From Agarilytica sp033852165 (GTDB lineage Bacteria; Pseudomonadota; Gammaproteobacteria; Pseudomonadales; Cellvibrionaceae): 64,000 nucleotides of DNA. Under the pieces are notes generated by a model that was given only the letters and a program-made list of their open reading frames with translations, ran no database searches and was not told where the DNA came from. Positions within the stretch are counted from its first letter, which is position 1, and each line of letters starts with the position of its first letter. The position numbers and the translations under genes are program-made. The DNA lies in NCBI GenBank assembly GCA_033852165.1, contig JAWSUZ010000064.1, positions 62,001 through 126,000 on the forward strand. The letters run 5' to 3'. Positions 55,563 through 64,000 of this stretch are shown in pieces.

Positions 55563-56474
55563 GGAGTATTCTTCACTTTCGATTTAACAATGGTTTATAC
55601 GACAAAATAATTATTTAATGACATCAATTACTTTGAACGGTTGTTTAATACCTAGCGCGTGAATAATAAATCAATTTATAGATAAACTCAGCCGATATAT
55701 CGGTAACACTGGTAGTGAAGATAATAAGTCATAATTTTTCCGTGTTATTGGCGAAGACCGCTATAGCACTTCGGATACTTATTCAAGACACGCCACGAGT
55801 ACGTCCCTGTAGGCTCTCTGCTGCCATCCTGGCAGCAGAAGGTCTTGAATAAGTATCCGAAGTACTCTAGCTGCGTGCGGAAATCTGTAGCGACACATTA
55901 ATTGGAATTTTTTATCATTTCATAAGTTAAGAGTCAAACTCTGAACGTAAGTTATTGGGGTATTGCAGGCTGTTGAAAATATTCATTGCGCAGCATCAGC
56001 TACGATATTTTTCCGAGCCAGCGGAATTTAAATGGACCAGTCAGTATGTTCAGGTAAGAATTATAACGCTGACACAAGTAAACTGGTTTTTCAGTAGGCT
56101 GCCAGTTTCAAGACTTTTTTATCGCCACTTACTATATCTATATGGACGTCAGGCCGAACAGAACACTTATATAGATGATAGATCCGGGAGATAGTTTGCC
56201 GAACATGCAGTTAGGAATGGCGTAGAAATCCCATGAAACATCGCTCACAGATCGTCTTGGATATACCCCCTAAAGACTCTATGATCCCCATCAACGAGAA
56301 AACACATTATTAACCTGTTAAACACACAATAGAATTTTGAATTCTATACGCCTCTGCGCTACGATTGGTTAACGTAGGTTTTCAATATCATGACGTAATC
56401 GTGACCATGGTCGCGGCTATGATAATAAGTACCGTCCGCTGCACCCGCATATAAAAATAACTTGGGGTACCATC
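55563..56474. other. Long non-coding gap with an inverted-repeat element
   Basis: 912 bases. The first part holds the inverted-repeat element described separately; the 79-codon frame at 55955 has no protein-like features. Around 56330-56470 the plus strand approaches the lipoprotein gene and should hold its promoter; no hexamers convincing enough to mark. GGGG lies about 11 bases before the ATG at 56475. Confidence 0.5.
55768..55863. repeat. Composite inverted-repeat element with nested hairpin
   Basis: Perfect 22-bp arms: ACTTCGGATACTTATTCAAG... (55768-55789) and its reverse complement (55842-55863), extended imperfectly for about 9 bases outward. The 52-base interior carries a second perfect hairpin TCTGCTGCC (55817-55825) / GGCAGCAGA (55831-55839), and a segment ACGTCCCTGTAGGCTC. 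This cruciform-like plan looks like a REP/ERIC-style repetitive element or miniature transposable element. No second copy was seen in this window. Confidence 0.65.
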
Positions 56475-58409
56475 ATGAGGAATATGCTTTACAGCATAGC
56501 TGTATTTTCTGTCGCAATATTAGCTGGATGCTCATCGTTCTGGGGTGGAAATAAACCTGCCCCCACTACGACGCAGTGCAACAATTATGCATCCAGTGGG
56601 CACGAATATTTCACGCATCACAAACAAAGGTTCGGTAACCAAGGGCTAATCAAGGCCGAAATCGAGCTGTTTCAGCAGGCGGGTGTAATCTCTAGGTTAA
56701 CAATCCCCTCTGAACTCGAAAACGAACTCATACTCCAACGCCAGTTCCAGCTCGCCATGCCTGACGGCAGCGCAACGATTCCCATCAACAAGCGTTACCT
56801 TAATTACGTCGCCATTTACATTGCCCCCAATATGGCCGCTCAATACTTGGGCCAAGGCAGCATCGACAAGCCTCAATCCGCATATTTAATGATACCCAGT
56901 GAAAATTTTTATAAGGGCACCTGCCGTGAAGGGATAGAGCCTTTCTTAATCGGGCCAACACAATCATTGACCGGCAGCGATTTACCTCAGCTAATGATGG
57001 GAAGCTCTGAATTAAAAGCGCTAACCGCCGCGTTATATCTCGATGAGGACAGTAACGATCTCGATGCCTTAATCGCGCACTATGGTAATAATTTTGTGAA
57101 CAACGACACTTGGGGCCATTGGGTCGACGTCAAAATTGATTTACACAAAAGAGGGTTCTTTAGAAGGTTCTGGAATTTCTTATCCGGCAGTACGCTAGGT
57201 CGACTGGGCGTGTTGAATGATACTGGAATTTCATTTGGAGCATCGATAACAGCTCCACCTTCCATCGCGATCATTACTGAAAATGAAAGAATTAGAACCG
57301 AATGGAAAGATCATTTATTTACCGCGCAAAAAGACTATCTCTCAATCGATCAACACATAGCCGAACTAAAGGCCATGCTGGATATCACGCCTGTCAATGT
57401 ACCCAGGTTCTCCGACAAATCTGAATGGATACTTTTAAGAATAGCCGAGCAACAAAAAAGCATTGCAGCATATGCGATGCACATGCGGAGCGAAGCTTCT
57501 CTATTTGTTACGGATATCGAAATTGACTATTTAACAGGGCTATTTCAGAAGAAACTGGACGATCTATATAAGTCGTATCTTAACGTATCTAAACAATACG
57601 CAGATGCTATTCGTGTAAAACCGGGCCAACGAATAAATCCTGATTTGATATTAAATCCACTCCCTACTCTGGTGAATGGGGCGAAGGTTGAGGCAGTTAA
57701 AAAGCCAAAAATAGCGATTCCATTAGGTAAATTTGGCGGCAGCGTACCAACAGGAGTTGCGGCTTACTTAGAACCCCACCAGCAAGCCGATGGTAGTTTC
57801 TTATATTCCATTAACTTCAGTGCATTAGCAAACCTCAGCCAAGGTATTGCAGCGATGCGGCAACAACTCACGAATAAAATTTATTCGGCACAAAGCTGTA
57901 GTAAGCGAATACGCTTTGTTAATCTTAATATTCCTGAAGACATACAAAATGGCACTTACATAAATCCCGTTGACGTTGGCTTAACTGTCCGCGCCTGCGC
58001 TACTATCACTTATTATGTGCCCTGCGGAAAATGGTATAAACCAAGAATATGCAAACGTAAAAAAACCATGTCCACCAACCTTTATGATACAACAGCGCGG
58101 GGCAACTTACGTATCAATGTCGAAAACACTGGTGACGATTTTCGCTTGAGCTACAACTACCAACTTTGCGCACATATTTTCCTTTGCACATCCGATAGTG
58201 ATAAAACGCCGAAAATTATTGAGTCTTTGAAAAATGACCCGAAAATAGCACTTTACTACGAGCAAACCGGTGTCGAGGTGAAAACCGTCATGCTAACCAA
58301 AGCCATTGATAATAATAGCTATATCGTTGTACAAGCCAAAACTAAAGCCATGAGTGGCCCTGCAGCCATACTGGTATTAAATGCTCTTAGGGGAGAATTA
58401 GACCGATGA
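56475..58409 (+). CDS. Uncharacterised lipoprotein (644 residues)
   Basis: Predicted lipoprotein: signal peptide MRNMLYSIAVFSVAILAGC with lipobox LAGC at residues 16-19; the residue after the Cys is Ser, favouring outer-membrane sorting. The mature part is large, mixed helix and strand, with a long helical middle (about 290-390, DYLSIDQHIAELKAMLDIT, SASLFVTD-like). A Cys-rich region near 500-560 (TYYVPCGKWYKPRICKRKK, CAHIFLCTSD) suggests disulfides. No known domain recognised. Its stop overlaps the next gene (ATGA), so the two lipoproteins are co-translated and probably act together. Confidence 0.75.
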   Translation: MRNMLYSIAVFSVAILAGCSSFWGGNKPAPTTTQCNNYASSGHEYFTHHKQRFGNQGLIKAEIELFQQAGVISRLTIPSELENELILQRQFQLAMPDGSATIPINKRYLNYVAIYIAPNMAAQYLGQGSIDKPQSAYLMIPSENFYKGTCREGIEPFLIGPTQSLTGSDLPQLMMGSSELKALTAALYLDEDSNDLDALIAHYGNNFVNNDTWGHWVDVKIDLHKRGFFRRFWNFLSGSTLGRLGVLNDTGISFGASITAPPSIAIITENERIRTEWKDHLFTAQKDYLSIDQHIAELKAMLDITPVNVPRFSDKSEWILLRIAEQQKSIAAYAMHMRSEASLFVTDIEIDYLTGLFQKKLDDLYKSYLNVSKQYADAIRVKPGQRINPDLILNPLPTLVNGAKVEAVKKPKIAIPLGKFGGSVPTGVAAYLEPHQQADGSFLYSINFSALANLSQGIAAMRQQLTNKIYSAQSCSKRIRFVNLNIPEDIQNGTYINPVDVGLTVRACATITYYVPCGKWYKPRICKRKKTMSTNLYDTTARGNLRINVENTGDDFRLSYNYQLCAHIFLCTSDSDKTPKIIESLKNDPKIALYYEQTGVEVKTVMLTKAIDNNSYIVVQAKTKAMSGPAAILVLNALRGELDR

Positions 58410-59365
58410 AAAAAACTAACGTAATGCTTCTAGCATTCACCTGCATGACCTTAATAATAGGCTGCGTGGATAAAGCGCCTCCTGTCAATAAGCGTCCCAA
58501 TATTAAATTTGATTTAATGAGCCCTAATGAAGCCAATTGCAGTTGCCAGGGAGCCGTTAAATATAAAATCACCAATACGGGCAGTGCTGCCGGTACTAGA
58601 ACCGGCAAACGCTTTTCCCGTATTTTAAATCAAGGGGACAGTGCCGTAGTATCACAAGACGTTACTATCACGGTGCAACCCAAATCCTCTATTCCGTTGG
58701 AGTGCTCCCTTGTTGCCGACCAAAATTCTGACTGCGTAGTTTCTCAATCTTATCAGTTTGGTGGCATTAACTACCCCAATGACATATCGAATATTTCACG
58801 CGAGGTCATTATCAATATGGTCACCGCGTCTATCGACCCTTTACCTTCAGATTTATCGCCAACCAATTCCTGTTTAAATTCTTGCGTAACCAATAATCCA
58901 AGCTGTCAAAAATTTGATGCATCGGCAAGTACTGATGCGCCTCTAGGTAAAGCTATTGCATTGCTTTTAGGAAACCTTTCCGCTGATCAAACCATTGGCG
59001 TGGGTAAAATTATGGGCCTTACAAGAAGCGGGCAGAACGAATGCGGTCGAACCGATGTAGTATTGAAAAATAATCTCGCTTACAATTTTGGTAATCGTTG
59101 TGATGTAAAAGGTATATTACCTGGCGGTGCAGGCAGCGCTGATGTCAGCGTACCGTCGAGTATGCTATTTCGATACGGTAAACTGGGAGCAGGAAATTTC
59201 AGTTTCAAATTTTATAAAAGCGGCGCGGCGCCATCACTGACATTTTCGGATGCTACCTTACAGACCGCCCTTGGCGGGAGTATAAAACAGCTCAATTACC
59301 ATAATGGGCAGTTTATTATGCAACACGATAACAACAATTGTTTTGCTATTACGCTAAAGCCGTAA
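58406..59365 (+). CDS. Uncharacterised cysteine-rich lipoprotein (319 residues)
   Basis: Predicted lipoprotein with signal MKKTNVMLLAFTCMTLIIGC (lipobox IIGC, Cys20). Mature part is rich in Cys (NCSCQGA, NSCLNSCVTNNPSCQK, NECGRTD, NRCDVKG), pointing to several disulfides and a periplasmic or surface location, and has beta-rich C-terminal sequence. No family recognised. Starts at the ATGA overlap with the upstream lipoprotein gene. Followed by a hairpin at 59383-59418. Confidence 0.75.
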   Translation: MKKTNVMLLAFTCMTLIIGCVDKAPPVNKRPNIKFDLMSPNEANCSCQGAVKYKITNTGSAAGTRTGKRFSRILNQGDSAVVSQDVTITVQPKSSIPLECSLVADQNSDCVVSQSYQFGGINYPNDISNISREVIINMVTASIDPLPSDLSPTNSCLNSCVTNNPSCQKFDASASTDAPLGKAIALLLGNLSADQTIGVGKIMGLTRSGQNECGRTDVVLKNNLAYNFGNRCDVKGILPGGAGSADVSVPSSMLFRYGKLGAGNFSFKFYKSGAAPSLTFSDATLQTALGGSIKQLNYHNGQFIMQHDNNNCFAITLKP

Positions 59366-59382
59366 CCCAGACTTGATCATTT

Positions 59383-59418
59383 GCTGAGGCCATATTTCTA
59401 TGGTCATAGGGCCTCAGC
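59383..59418 (+). terminator. Two-tier hairpin after the lipoprotein operon
   Basis: Outer stem GCTGAGGCC (59383-59391) / GGCCTCAGC (59410-59418), nine perfect pairs, enclosing an inner stem CTATG / CATAG. No T-run follows (TCCCTT). It probably stabilises or weakly terminates the lipoprotein mRNA. The remaining 404-base gap to the SpeD gene holds no gene. Confidence 0.5.
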
Positions 59419-59769
59419 TCCCTTCAGATCTCACCCCTGCCGCTTTCCCCTCCCAAACCGTGGTTCGGTGTATACTGTCGGCCGTAAACCGAGTGTCAGA
59501 TAAGCTTTTTTTGCTCAGCAGACCGCAATAGAGCTTGGGGCAAGATTTCCCAAACACGCCGTACCCAAATACCCAAAGCACTCCCCCTGCTCGCGGGGCA
59601 GACTCTAAATACGCTGATGTAGGCTCGCCAATGCCATTTATCACTGGATCTGAGTTATTAGACCGCGCAGGACGCCTGCGGTCATCATGGTATTAAACGG
59701 TCTGAAAAGCCCTTTAGCTAAGTGCTGTCACACGGTCTCGGTCATGGATTCGTTTTTAAGGGTGTACCA

Positions 59770-60258
59770 ATGAGTAATATTGAAAAAATAGGTGATACGT
59801 TGTCGTCGCAACCAATAATCGAAGTAAAAACCAGCGAGAGCTTTGCCTGGAATGAAGACAGCAGCCTAAATCACAGCCCTAACGGCCAAAACCAAGATAA
59901 CAATGCTCACGATTACGCGGGCAAACACTATATCGTCGACTTTTGGGGCGCTCAGCATTTAGATGATGTCGAGGTCCTAGAATCGGCCCTCAGAAGCGCT
60001 GCCGAGGTCGCAGGCGCGGTCTTATTGCACATCCACCTGCATAAGTTTTCATCCGGCGGCGGCGTCACAGGTGCAGCTCTATTGGCTGAATCGCATATCA
60101 GTGTCCATACGTGGCCAGAAAACAGCTATGCGGCATTCGATATTTTTATGTGTGGCAATGCACAACCGGAAAAAGCTGTGGCTTTGTTAAAAGAAGTGTT
60201 TTCACCGACGAAGACTGAGATAAAGGAAATTTTGAGAGGACGTTTGAAGGCGGACTAA
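59770..60258 (+). CDS. speD: S-adenosylmethionine decarboxylase proenzyme
   Basis: Makes decarboxylated AdoMet, the aminopropyl donor for spermidine. It belongs to the small prokaryotic (SpeH-type) pyruvoyl enzymes. Self-cleavage would occur before Ser108 in LLAESHISVHTWPE, with His113 and Cys128 (FMCG) in the expected catalytic places. The 162-residue product has a 50-residue N-terminal extension of low complexity (Ser/Asn-rich) before the conserved core that begins GKHYIVDFWG. ATG 59770 was chosen; the frame extends to 59722 without homology. The spermidine synthase gene is convergent with it 83 bases away. Confidence 0.92.
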   Translation: MSNIEKIGDTLSSQPIIEVKTSESFAWNEDSSLNHSPNGQNQDNNAHDYAGKHYIVDFWGAQHLDDVEVLESALRSAAEVAGAVLLHIHLHKFSSGGGVTGAALLAESHISVHTWPENSYAAFDIFMCGNAQPEKAVALLKEVFSPTKTEIKEILRGRLKAD

Positions 60259-60340
60259 ACACGAAGAAAACCAGTGCCTTACCAGTGTCGTTACTCCTTT
60301 TCTATAAGAACTAACTGTTCATTACCTTAAAGCCTTTCGG

Positions 60341-61891
60341 CTAATGACGCAAATCATCAAGATACAGCTGATAAAGCTTAGGCTCCATTATTGAGTTCAC
60401 TGGTGAACTTACCTTAGCAATATCCTTCGCAAAAACGGTGGCCGCTAACATTGTCTCGTTGGTAATCGCCTGGGTGGGGATATCAAAATCGATACTATCT
60501 GGAAATTCTGCTCCGTTCCTCGCCATATTAAAACCCCAAATACCAAATGACGGTAAAGAGGTGTGATAGCTCATGGTATGGCCAAACACTTCCGCTAAGG
60601 TCGCCTCAATACACCAGTAAACATGGCGAGTGAAAAATGGCGATGCGCTTTGCGTGACGATAATGGCTCCCGGCGCTAGGCGACGTTTGATCATGGTATA
60701 GAATTCACGGGAATAGAGCTTATTAATCGCTACGTTGTGCGGGTCGGGCATGTCGATAATCACGCGATCGTATAAAATACCGGGCTGATTAATAAAACTA
60801 AACGCATCTTCACTAAACGCTGTGAGTTTATCCGACGATAAGCTTTTTTGATTTAGGCGCGTTAACATCGGCAATTCTCGACCGATGCGAACCATTTCCG
60901 GGTCGATATCCACCAAGTGAATTAATTCTATATCCGGGTATTTCAAAATCTCTCTGGCGGCAAGGCCATCGCCCCCCCCTAAAATCAGCACGTTTTTACG
61001 TGGCCCAGGAATCGACAATACAGGGTGAACAAGGTACTCGTGATAACGGTATTCATCACGTGAAGAGAATTGAATATAGCCATCGATATACAAACGCTGT
61101 TCGCGGTTGGTGGTCGAACGCGTCACCACTAGTTTTTGATATTTGGTCTGTTTGGTATAAACAATTTGATCAAAATACAAATGCTTTTCCGCAAAACTGG
61201 TGATGTGGTTGCCGTAAAAAATACAGCCCACTAATAAAACCAAAATGAGAATACAGGCTTCTAACATGCGCTTAAATTGCTTCAGCTGACGCCGGAAGAC
61301 AAACACATTTAACGTGGCCACAAAAATATTGATAAGACCAATCGCAAAGGAGGCTTGCACCAAACCAAGGGAAGGTAATAACAATAGCGGAAACGCCACA
61401 GAACCAATTAAAGCCCCCACATAGTCCAAAGACATCACGTTGGCGATGGAATCCTTCATGCTCGCTTTTTGTGATAACAGTGTGGTTAGGATGGGGATTT
61501 CCATGCCCACTAACGCGCCGATCATTAATATCAAACTGTACATCACCAACTCATAGAGCACCCGCGCAAACGGAAAGGTCATAAATAGTAGGATGCCGCT
61601 CACGCCACCAATAAGGGCAATGGCAATTTCGATAATAATAAAATTGCGGACGTACTGGTCATCAAAATATTTCGAGATTAACGACCCCACCCCCATGGCA
61701 AACATAAAGAAGCCAATGGTCAGTGAAAACTGGTACACGCTATTCCCCAATAAGTAACTGGAGACGGTGCCAATAATGAGTTCGTAAACAATGCCGCACA
61801 AGGCGACGATCAAAATAGAAATCAGGAGTACGGTCGTTTGCCGGGCCGTAAGCGCTTCGCTTTTGCTGGAGGACATGGGTATTGAGTTCAC
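60341..61891 (-). CDS. speE: Membrane-anchored spermidine synthase (polyamine aminopropyltransferase)
   Basis: 516-residue fusion. Residues about 15-225 form seven or eight membrane helices (TVLLISILIVALCGIVYELI, YSLILMIGALVGMEIPIL). A cytoplasmic aminopropyltransferase domain follows, with YQKLVVTRS, SRDEYRYHEYLVHPVLS, the dcSAM-binding GGGDGLAAREIL (305-316), LVDIDPEMV and catalytic-loop IIDMPDPHN. It transfers aminopropyl from decarboxylated AdoMet, supplied by the adjacent SpeD, to putrescine or another amine. Membrane-fused SpeE proteins are known, and their polyamine acceptors are often unproven. It is on the opposite strand to speD and upstream of nothing else in this window. Confidence 0.9.
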   Translation of the reverse strand: MNSIPMSSSKSEALTARQTTVLLISILIVALCGIVYELIIGTVSSYLLGNSVYQFSLTIGFFMFAMGVGSLISKYFDDQYVRNFIIIEIAIALIGGVSGILLFMTFPFARVLYELVMYSLILMIGALVGMEIPILTTLLSQKASMKDSIANVMSLDYVGALIGSVAFPLLLLPSLGLVQASFAIGLINIFVATLNVFVFRRQLKQFKRMLEACILILVLLVGCIFYGNHITSFAEKHLYFDQIVYTKQTKYQKLVVTRSTTNREQRLYIDGYIQFSSRDEYRYHEYLVHPVLSIPGPRKNVLILGGGDGLAAREILKYPDIELIHLVDIDPEMVRIGRELPMLTRLNQKSLSSDKLTAFSEDAFSFINQPGILYDRVIIDMPDPHNVAINKLYSREFYTMIKRRLAPGAIIVTQSASPFFTRHVYWCIEATLAEVFGHTMSYHTSLPSFGIWGFNMARNGAEFPDSIDFDIPTQAITNETMLAATVFAKDIAKVSSPVNSIMEPKLYQLYLDDLRH

Positions 61892-61978
61892 AGAATTAAA
61901 AAAGGAGGGGGGGGAAACCGGTTCAGCAAAACGTGAACCGGATACAAAGAAACTAAAAGAGCTTACTTAACTCTCTTA

Positions 61979-62022
61979 CTTGTCTCTTACTTGTCTCTTA
62001 CTTGTCTCTTACTTGTCTCTTA
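61979..62022 (+). repeat. 11-bp tandem repeat containing the stop codon of the Ser-rich gene
   Basis: Four perfect copies of CTTGTCTCTTA (coding-strand TAAGAGACAAG). The first coding-strand copy begins exactly with the gene's TAA stop, so the array supplies the stop codon and its downstream context. The unit is not a multiple of three, but expansion cannot extend the protein because every copy begins with TAA. Confidence 0.9.
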
Positions 62023-62718
62023 TTTGCCTTTCGAGTGGCTACCAGAGCCTGCACGCGATCGCGCAGCGGCTTTTGCCGTTACCGGCTTTTTGCTAGACAA
62101 GCTACTAGAACTAACGCCAGCACCGCGTTGACGGCTTAACATGCTACCAATCAAGTAACCGGTCAGTAACGACGTACCACTAAAGTGATGCTCGTTAACC
62201 GCACCGCTGCTACTAGACGCGATGATACGGCTATTGTCACCGTCAATCTCAATTAAGAATAAGGCTTTCTCGCCCTCATCCATCACATTATTGGAATTTG
62301 GATCTTCGAAAGCGAGTAAAGACGCGTCGTTCTGAGGGCTAACCGCCATGTGCGTTTTATAAAGCGCAGGCAGCTTAGCGTTGTACTCGTCTTGTAATAC
62401 TGCTGCGAATTCGAAAAAGGTCTCGTCAGAGTTGAGCCCTTGAGAGCTTTCTTGGCTGCCATCACTTTCACCGCTGCTAACACTGTCGCCAGCACTCTGC
62501 CCATAGGAACTGTCATCAGAATAGCTGTATTGCTCATCGCTACCATACTGACTATCCAGATTGCCTTGGAAGCTGTGGATCGTATCAATCGTGACATCCA
62601 ATACCGCATTCAGATCAATATCATCGTCGGCGTAGGCGATATCGTCACCCGAATTACGAAATAAAAAGAAACCGGCAATAACGGCCGCAATCAAGCCATA
62701 TTTAACTACATTGTTCAT
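62020..62718 (-). CDS. Ser-rich single-helix membrane protein of the polyamine locus
   Basis: 232-residue protein with one N-terminal helix (VVKYGLIAAVIAGFFLF), then an acidic, Ser- and Asp-rich linker (about 55-95: SYSDDSSYGQSAGDS, SGESDGSQESSQG). A conserved-looking core follows (ETFFEFAAVLQDEYNAKLPA, FEDPNSNNVMDEGEKALFLI, DGDNSRIIASSSSG), then a small-residue helix (LLTGYLIGSMLSRQRG) and a basic Ser-rich tail. Not recognised with certainty; the C-terminal half loosely recalls YjfM/DUF1190-type proteins found with polyamine gene clusters. It lies between the spermidine synthase and the double-GNAT gene on the same strand. Confidence 0.6.
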   Translation of the reverse strand: MNNVVKYGLIAAVIAGFFLFRNSGDDIAYADDDIDLNAVLDVTIDTIHSFQGNLDSQYGSDEQYSYSDDSSYGQSAGDSVSSGESDGSQESSQGLNSDETFFEFAAVLQDEYNAKLPALYKTHMAVSPQNDASLLAFEDPNSNNVMDEGEKALFLIEIDGDNSRIIASSSSGAVNEHHFSGTSLLTGYLIGSMLSRQRGAGVSSSSLSSKKPVTAKAAARSRAGSGSHSKGK

Positions 62719-62742
62719 GTTTATCCTTCCCGAATACAGTTA

Positions 62743-63567
62743 TTAAATGTTGATAAGATCATGCGTAAAGTGAAATTCGTGCACGCCCTGCTCATAGTAA
62801 TCCTTCAATTGGCCAACAAACTTAAACCCGGCAGCTTGAAGCGGTTTGTGGATTAAAGGTAAATTTGATGGAAATGTCAAAAATATCTTCCTTCCACCCT
62901 CATTTTTCACGGCATTTAGCCCAACGCGAAGATCATCCACAGAGAAACTACGTTTACTAAACAAACCTGCCTTTTCTTTAACCATCCACTCAAAGGTATA
63001 GGCGCCTTCGGTTTCAGCGATTTCATGCATGCCGTTAAAGCGAATAACGGGCTTTTCTTCGACAACTTCGGCTTCCTCTTCTGGTGCTTGTAAGCCCAGC
63101 CCCATTATTCGCTGATTTTCGTCTTCATCGTAGAAGTCATTACTCGTGACTTCGACTTCAAAACCGATGGACTCGTACATTTTGAAGGCACGCTCATAAA
63201 TCTTGCCTTCATCCGGATCTTCATAATCCGAGACTTTGACGAATATTTTACGGCCACTTTCGGCACGCAATTTTTCTAGCAGCTCTAGAACCATCTTTTT
63301 ACCATGGCCTTTGCCTCGATGATCCTTATCGACATAGGTCCACGACAACCAGAACGAACGATCGCAGGCTTCGACTTCTCGATAACCGGTTACACCAATA
63401 ATTTTTTCGTCGTCACCCTCAAGGACATACTGATGATCAAAACCACTTTCTTCGTAATCAGCCTCAGCGGCTTCTGCATCATCATCATCGTAAGAATCTA
63501 TAATTTTTAAGACCTTACGTAGATCATTCATATACATCTGACGTAATTCAGGCATCTCGTTTTTCAC
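62743..63567 (-). CDS. Protein with two GNAT-like acetyltransferase halves
   Basis: 274 residues. The first half (about 1-160) is a complete GNAT domain: acidic N-terminal DSYDDDDAEAAEADYEESG, then SWTYVDKDHRGKGHGKKM with the acetyl-CoA loop RGKGHG, and KMYESIGFEVEV. The second half (about 190-274) looks like the back end of another GNAT (AYTFEWMVKEKAGL, KIFLTFPSNLPLIHKPLQAA, GFKFVGQLKDYY) without a clear CoA loop, so it may be a regulatory half. GTG 63567 chosen; ATG 63555 is an alternative. It overlaps the end of the rhomboid gene by 20 bases. A polyamine or peptide N-acetyltransferase is plausible from context, not proven. Confidence 0.75.
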   Translation of the reverse strand: MKNEMPELRQMYMNDLRKVLKIIDSYDDDDAEAAEADYEESGFDHQYVLEGDDEKIIGVTGYREVEACDRSFWLSWTYVDKDHRGKGHGKKMVLELLEKLRAESGRKIFVKVSDYEDPDEGKIYERAFKMYESIGFEVEVTSNDFYDEDENQRIMGLGLQAPEEEAEVVEEKPVIRFNGMHEIAETEGAYTFEWMVKEKAGLFSKRSFSVDDLRVGLNAVKNEGGRKIFLTFPSNLPLIHKPLQAAGFKFVGQLKDYYEQGVHEFHFTHDLINI

Positions 63568-64000
63568 TCTCTATCTTTTCACTATTATTCAATTTATTCG
63601 GTTTGTTCGACTTATTCTCAGGAGAGTTAATACGCACCCAGCTTTCGCGAATAAGAACACACCAAGCCAAGCAAGCACCACTTAACAAGCCGGCAACATG
63701 GGCATAGTTTGCGTATTTGCCTATAAGCCCACTGGCCGAAATCGGAATCAGTAGCAGCATAACAACCACCAAAGACTTGTCTACGTGATATTCAGGCTTA
63801 CCGCCATAACGCCCCTGCGTCCAAAGGTAAGCCAGTAAACCGTACACAACGCCCGATAAACCACCGAAGTCAGGGCCTTGGAAACTCCACTGAGCAATAT
63901 TTCCAACCGCACCGCAGATTAGAACAACAACACAAAGCTCGACCCGTGATCGCTCTTCAATCTTTGATGCGAATAACCACCACAGGTAAACATTGGCAAA
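63548..64000 (-). CDS. Rhomboid-family intramembrane serine protease, 5' end cut by window
   Basis: The frame runs off the window edge; the visible 150 residues are the C-terminal part. The catalytic Ser is in FGGLSGVVYGLLAYLW (GxSG motif) and the catalytic His in NYAHVAGLLSGACLAW (the 'H..G...G' helix), preceded by FANVYLWWLFASKIEERSRV. It ends in a hydrophilic tail rich in Asn, Lys and Ser (NSPENKSNKPNKLNNSEK), cytoplasmic. Integral inner-membrane protease of the GlpG/rhomboid family. It overlaps the GNAT gene downstream, so they are co-transcribed. Confidence 0.85.
   Translation of the reverse strand, partial: FANVYLWWLFASKIEERSRVELCVVVLICGAVGNIAQWSFQGPDFGGLSGVVYGLLAYLWTQGRYGGKPEYHVDKSLVVVMLLLIPISASGLIGKYANYAHVAGLLSGACLAWCVLIRESWVRINSPENKSNKPNKLNNSEKIESEKRDA

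Noticed and set aside
55955..56194. A 79-residue gene downstream of the inverted-repeat element.
   Set aside because: No ribosome-binding site, aromatic- and Arg-heavy random-like composition, and no motif.

Overview
This window is chromosomal DNA from a gammaproteobacterium, most likely a marine, Cellvibrionales-like Gram-negative. The support is gene content: TonB-dependent receptors with the EEVIVTA-type TonB box, a FecI/FecR pair, an RND pump, PilZ, GntP and sodium/solute permeases, and a SpeD/SpeE polyamine locus. No rRNA, tRNA, CRISPR array or integrase was seen. The genus is an inference.

Layout. (1) 0-9 kb: a short-chain dehydrogenase, a FecI-type sigma factor and FecR-type anti-sigma factor followed by an STN-containing TonB-dependent receptor, then a second TonB-dependent receptor closed by a strong terminator. 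(2) 9.4-31.4 kb: the centrepiece. A nine-gene, tightly packed minus-strand operon encodes an unusual iterative polyketide/fatty-acid-like synthase: tandem nitronate-monooxygenase-type barrels-KS-AT-ACP-ACP-KR on one protein, KS-AT-DH-phosphopantetheinyl transferase on the next, plus a free ACP. Behind it come a family-1 glycosyltransferase, an alpha/beta hydrolase, a sulfotransferase, an RND adaptor, an RND pump and a condensation-type acyltransferase. A convergent APS kinase gene could supply PAPS. The simplest reading is a glycosylated and/or sulfated polyketide lipid that is made, tailored and exported from one locus. (3) 31.4-34.4 kb: a 1.2 kb AT-rich gap, a secreted medium-chain PHA depolymerase and a COG3315-type methyltransferase.

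(4) 34.4-49.5 kb: an accessory-looking patchwork of short genes in both orientations. It holds a frameshifted metallo-beta-lactamase-fold gene, a KilA-N remnant, a ParE/Phd-type toxin-antitoxin pair, PilZ and CPXCG proteins, a secreted Gly-Pro-repeat protein, a haemolysin-III-like membrane protein, a TPR-methyltransferase, a FixL/FixJ-like two-component pair with an in-frame 9-bp repeat in the kinase ATP lid, a frameshifted small gene, and an AHH-family nuclease-toxin gene with a nonsense codon inside its signature. (5) 50-56 kb: a GNAT enzyme, two adjacent GntP-family permeases, and a DUF4212 + sodium/solute symporter pair, followed by a long inverted-repeat element. (6) 56.5-64 kb: two overlapping lipoprotein genes and a polyamine locus: AdoMet decarboxylase, membrane-anchored spermidine synthase, a Ser-rich membrane protein, a double-GNAT protein and a rhomboid protease cut by the window edge.

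All assignments come from reading motifs by eye. No database search was run, so family names for divergent proteins are tentative.
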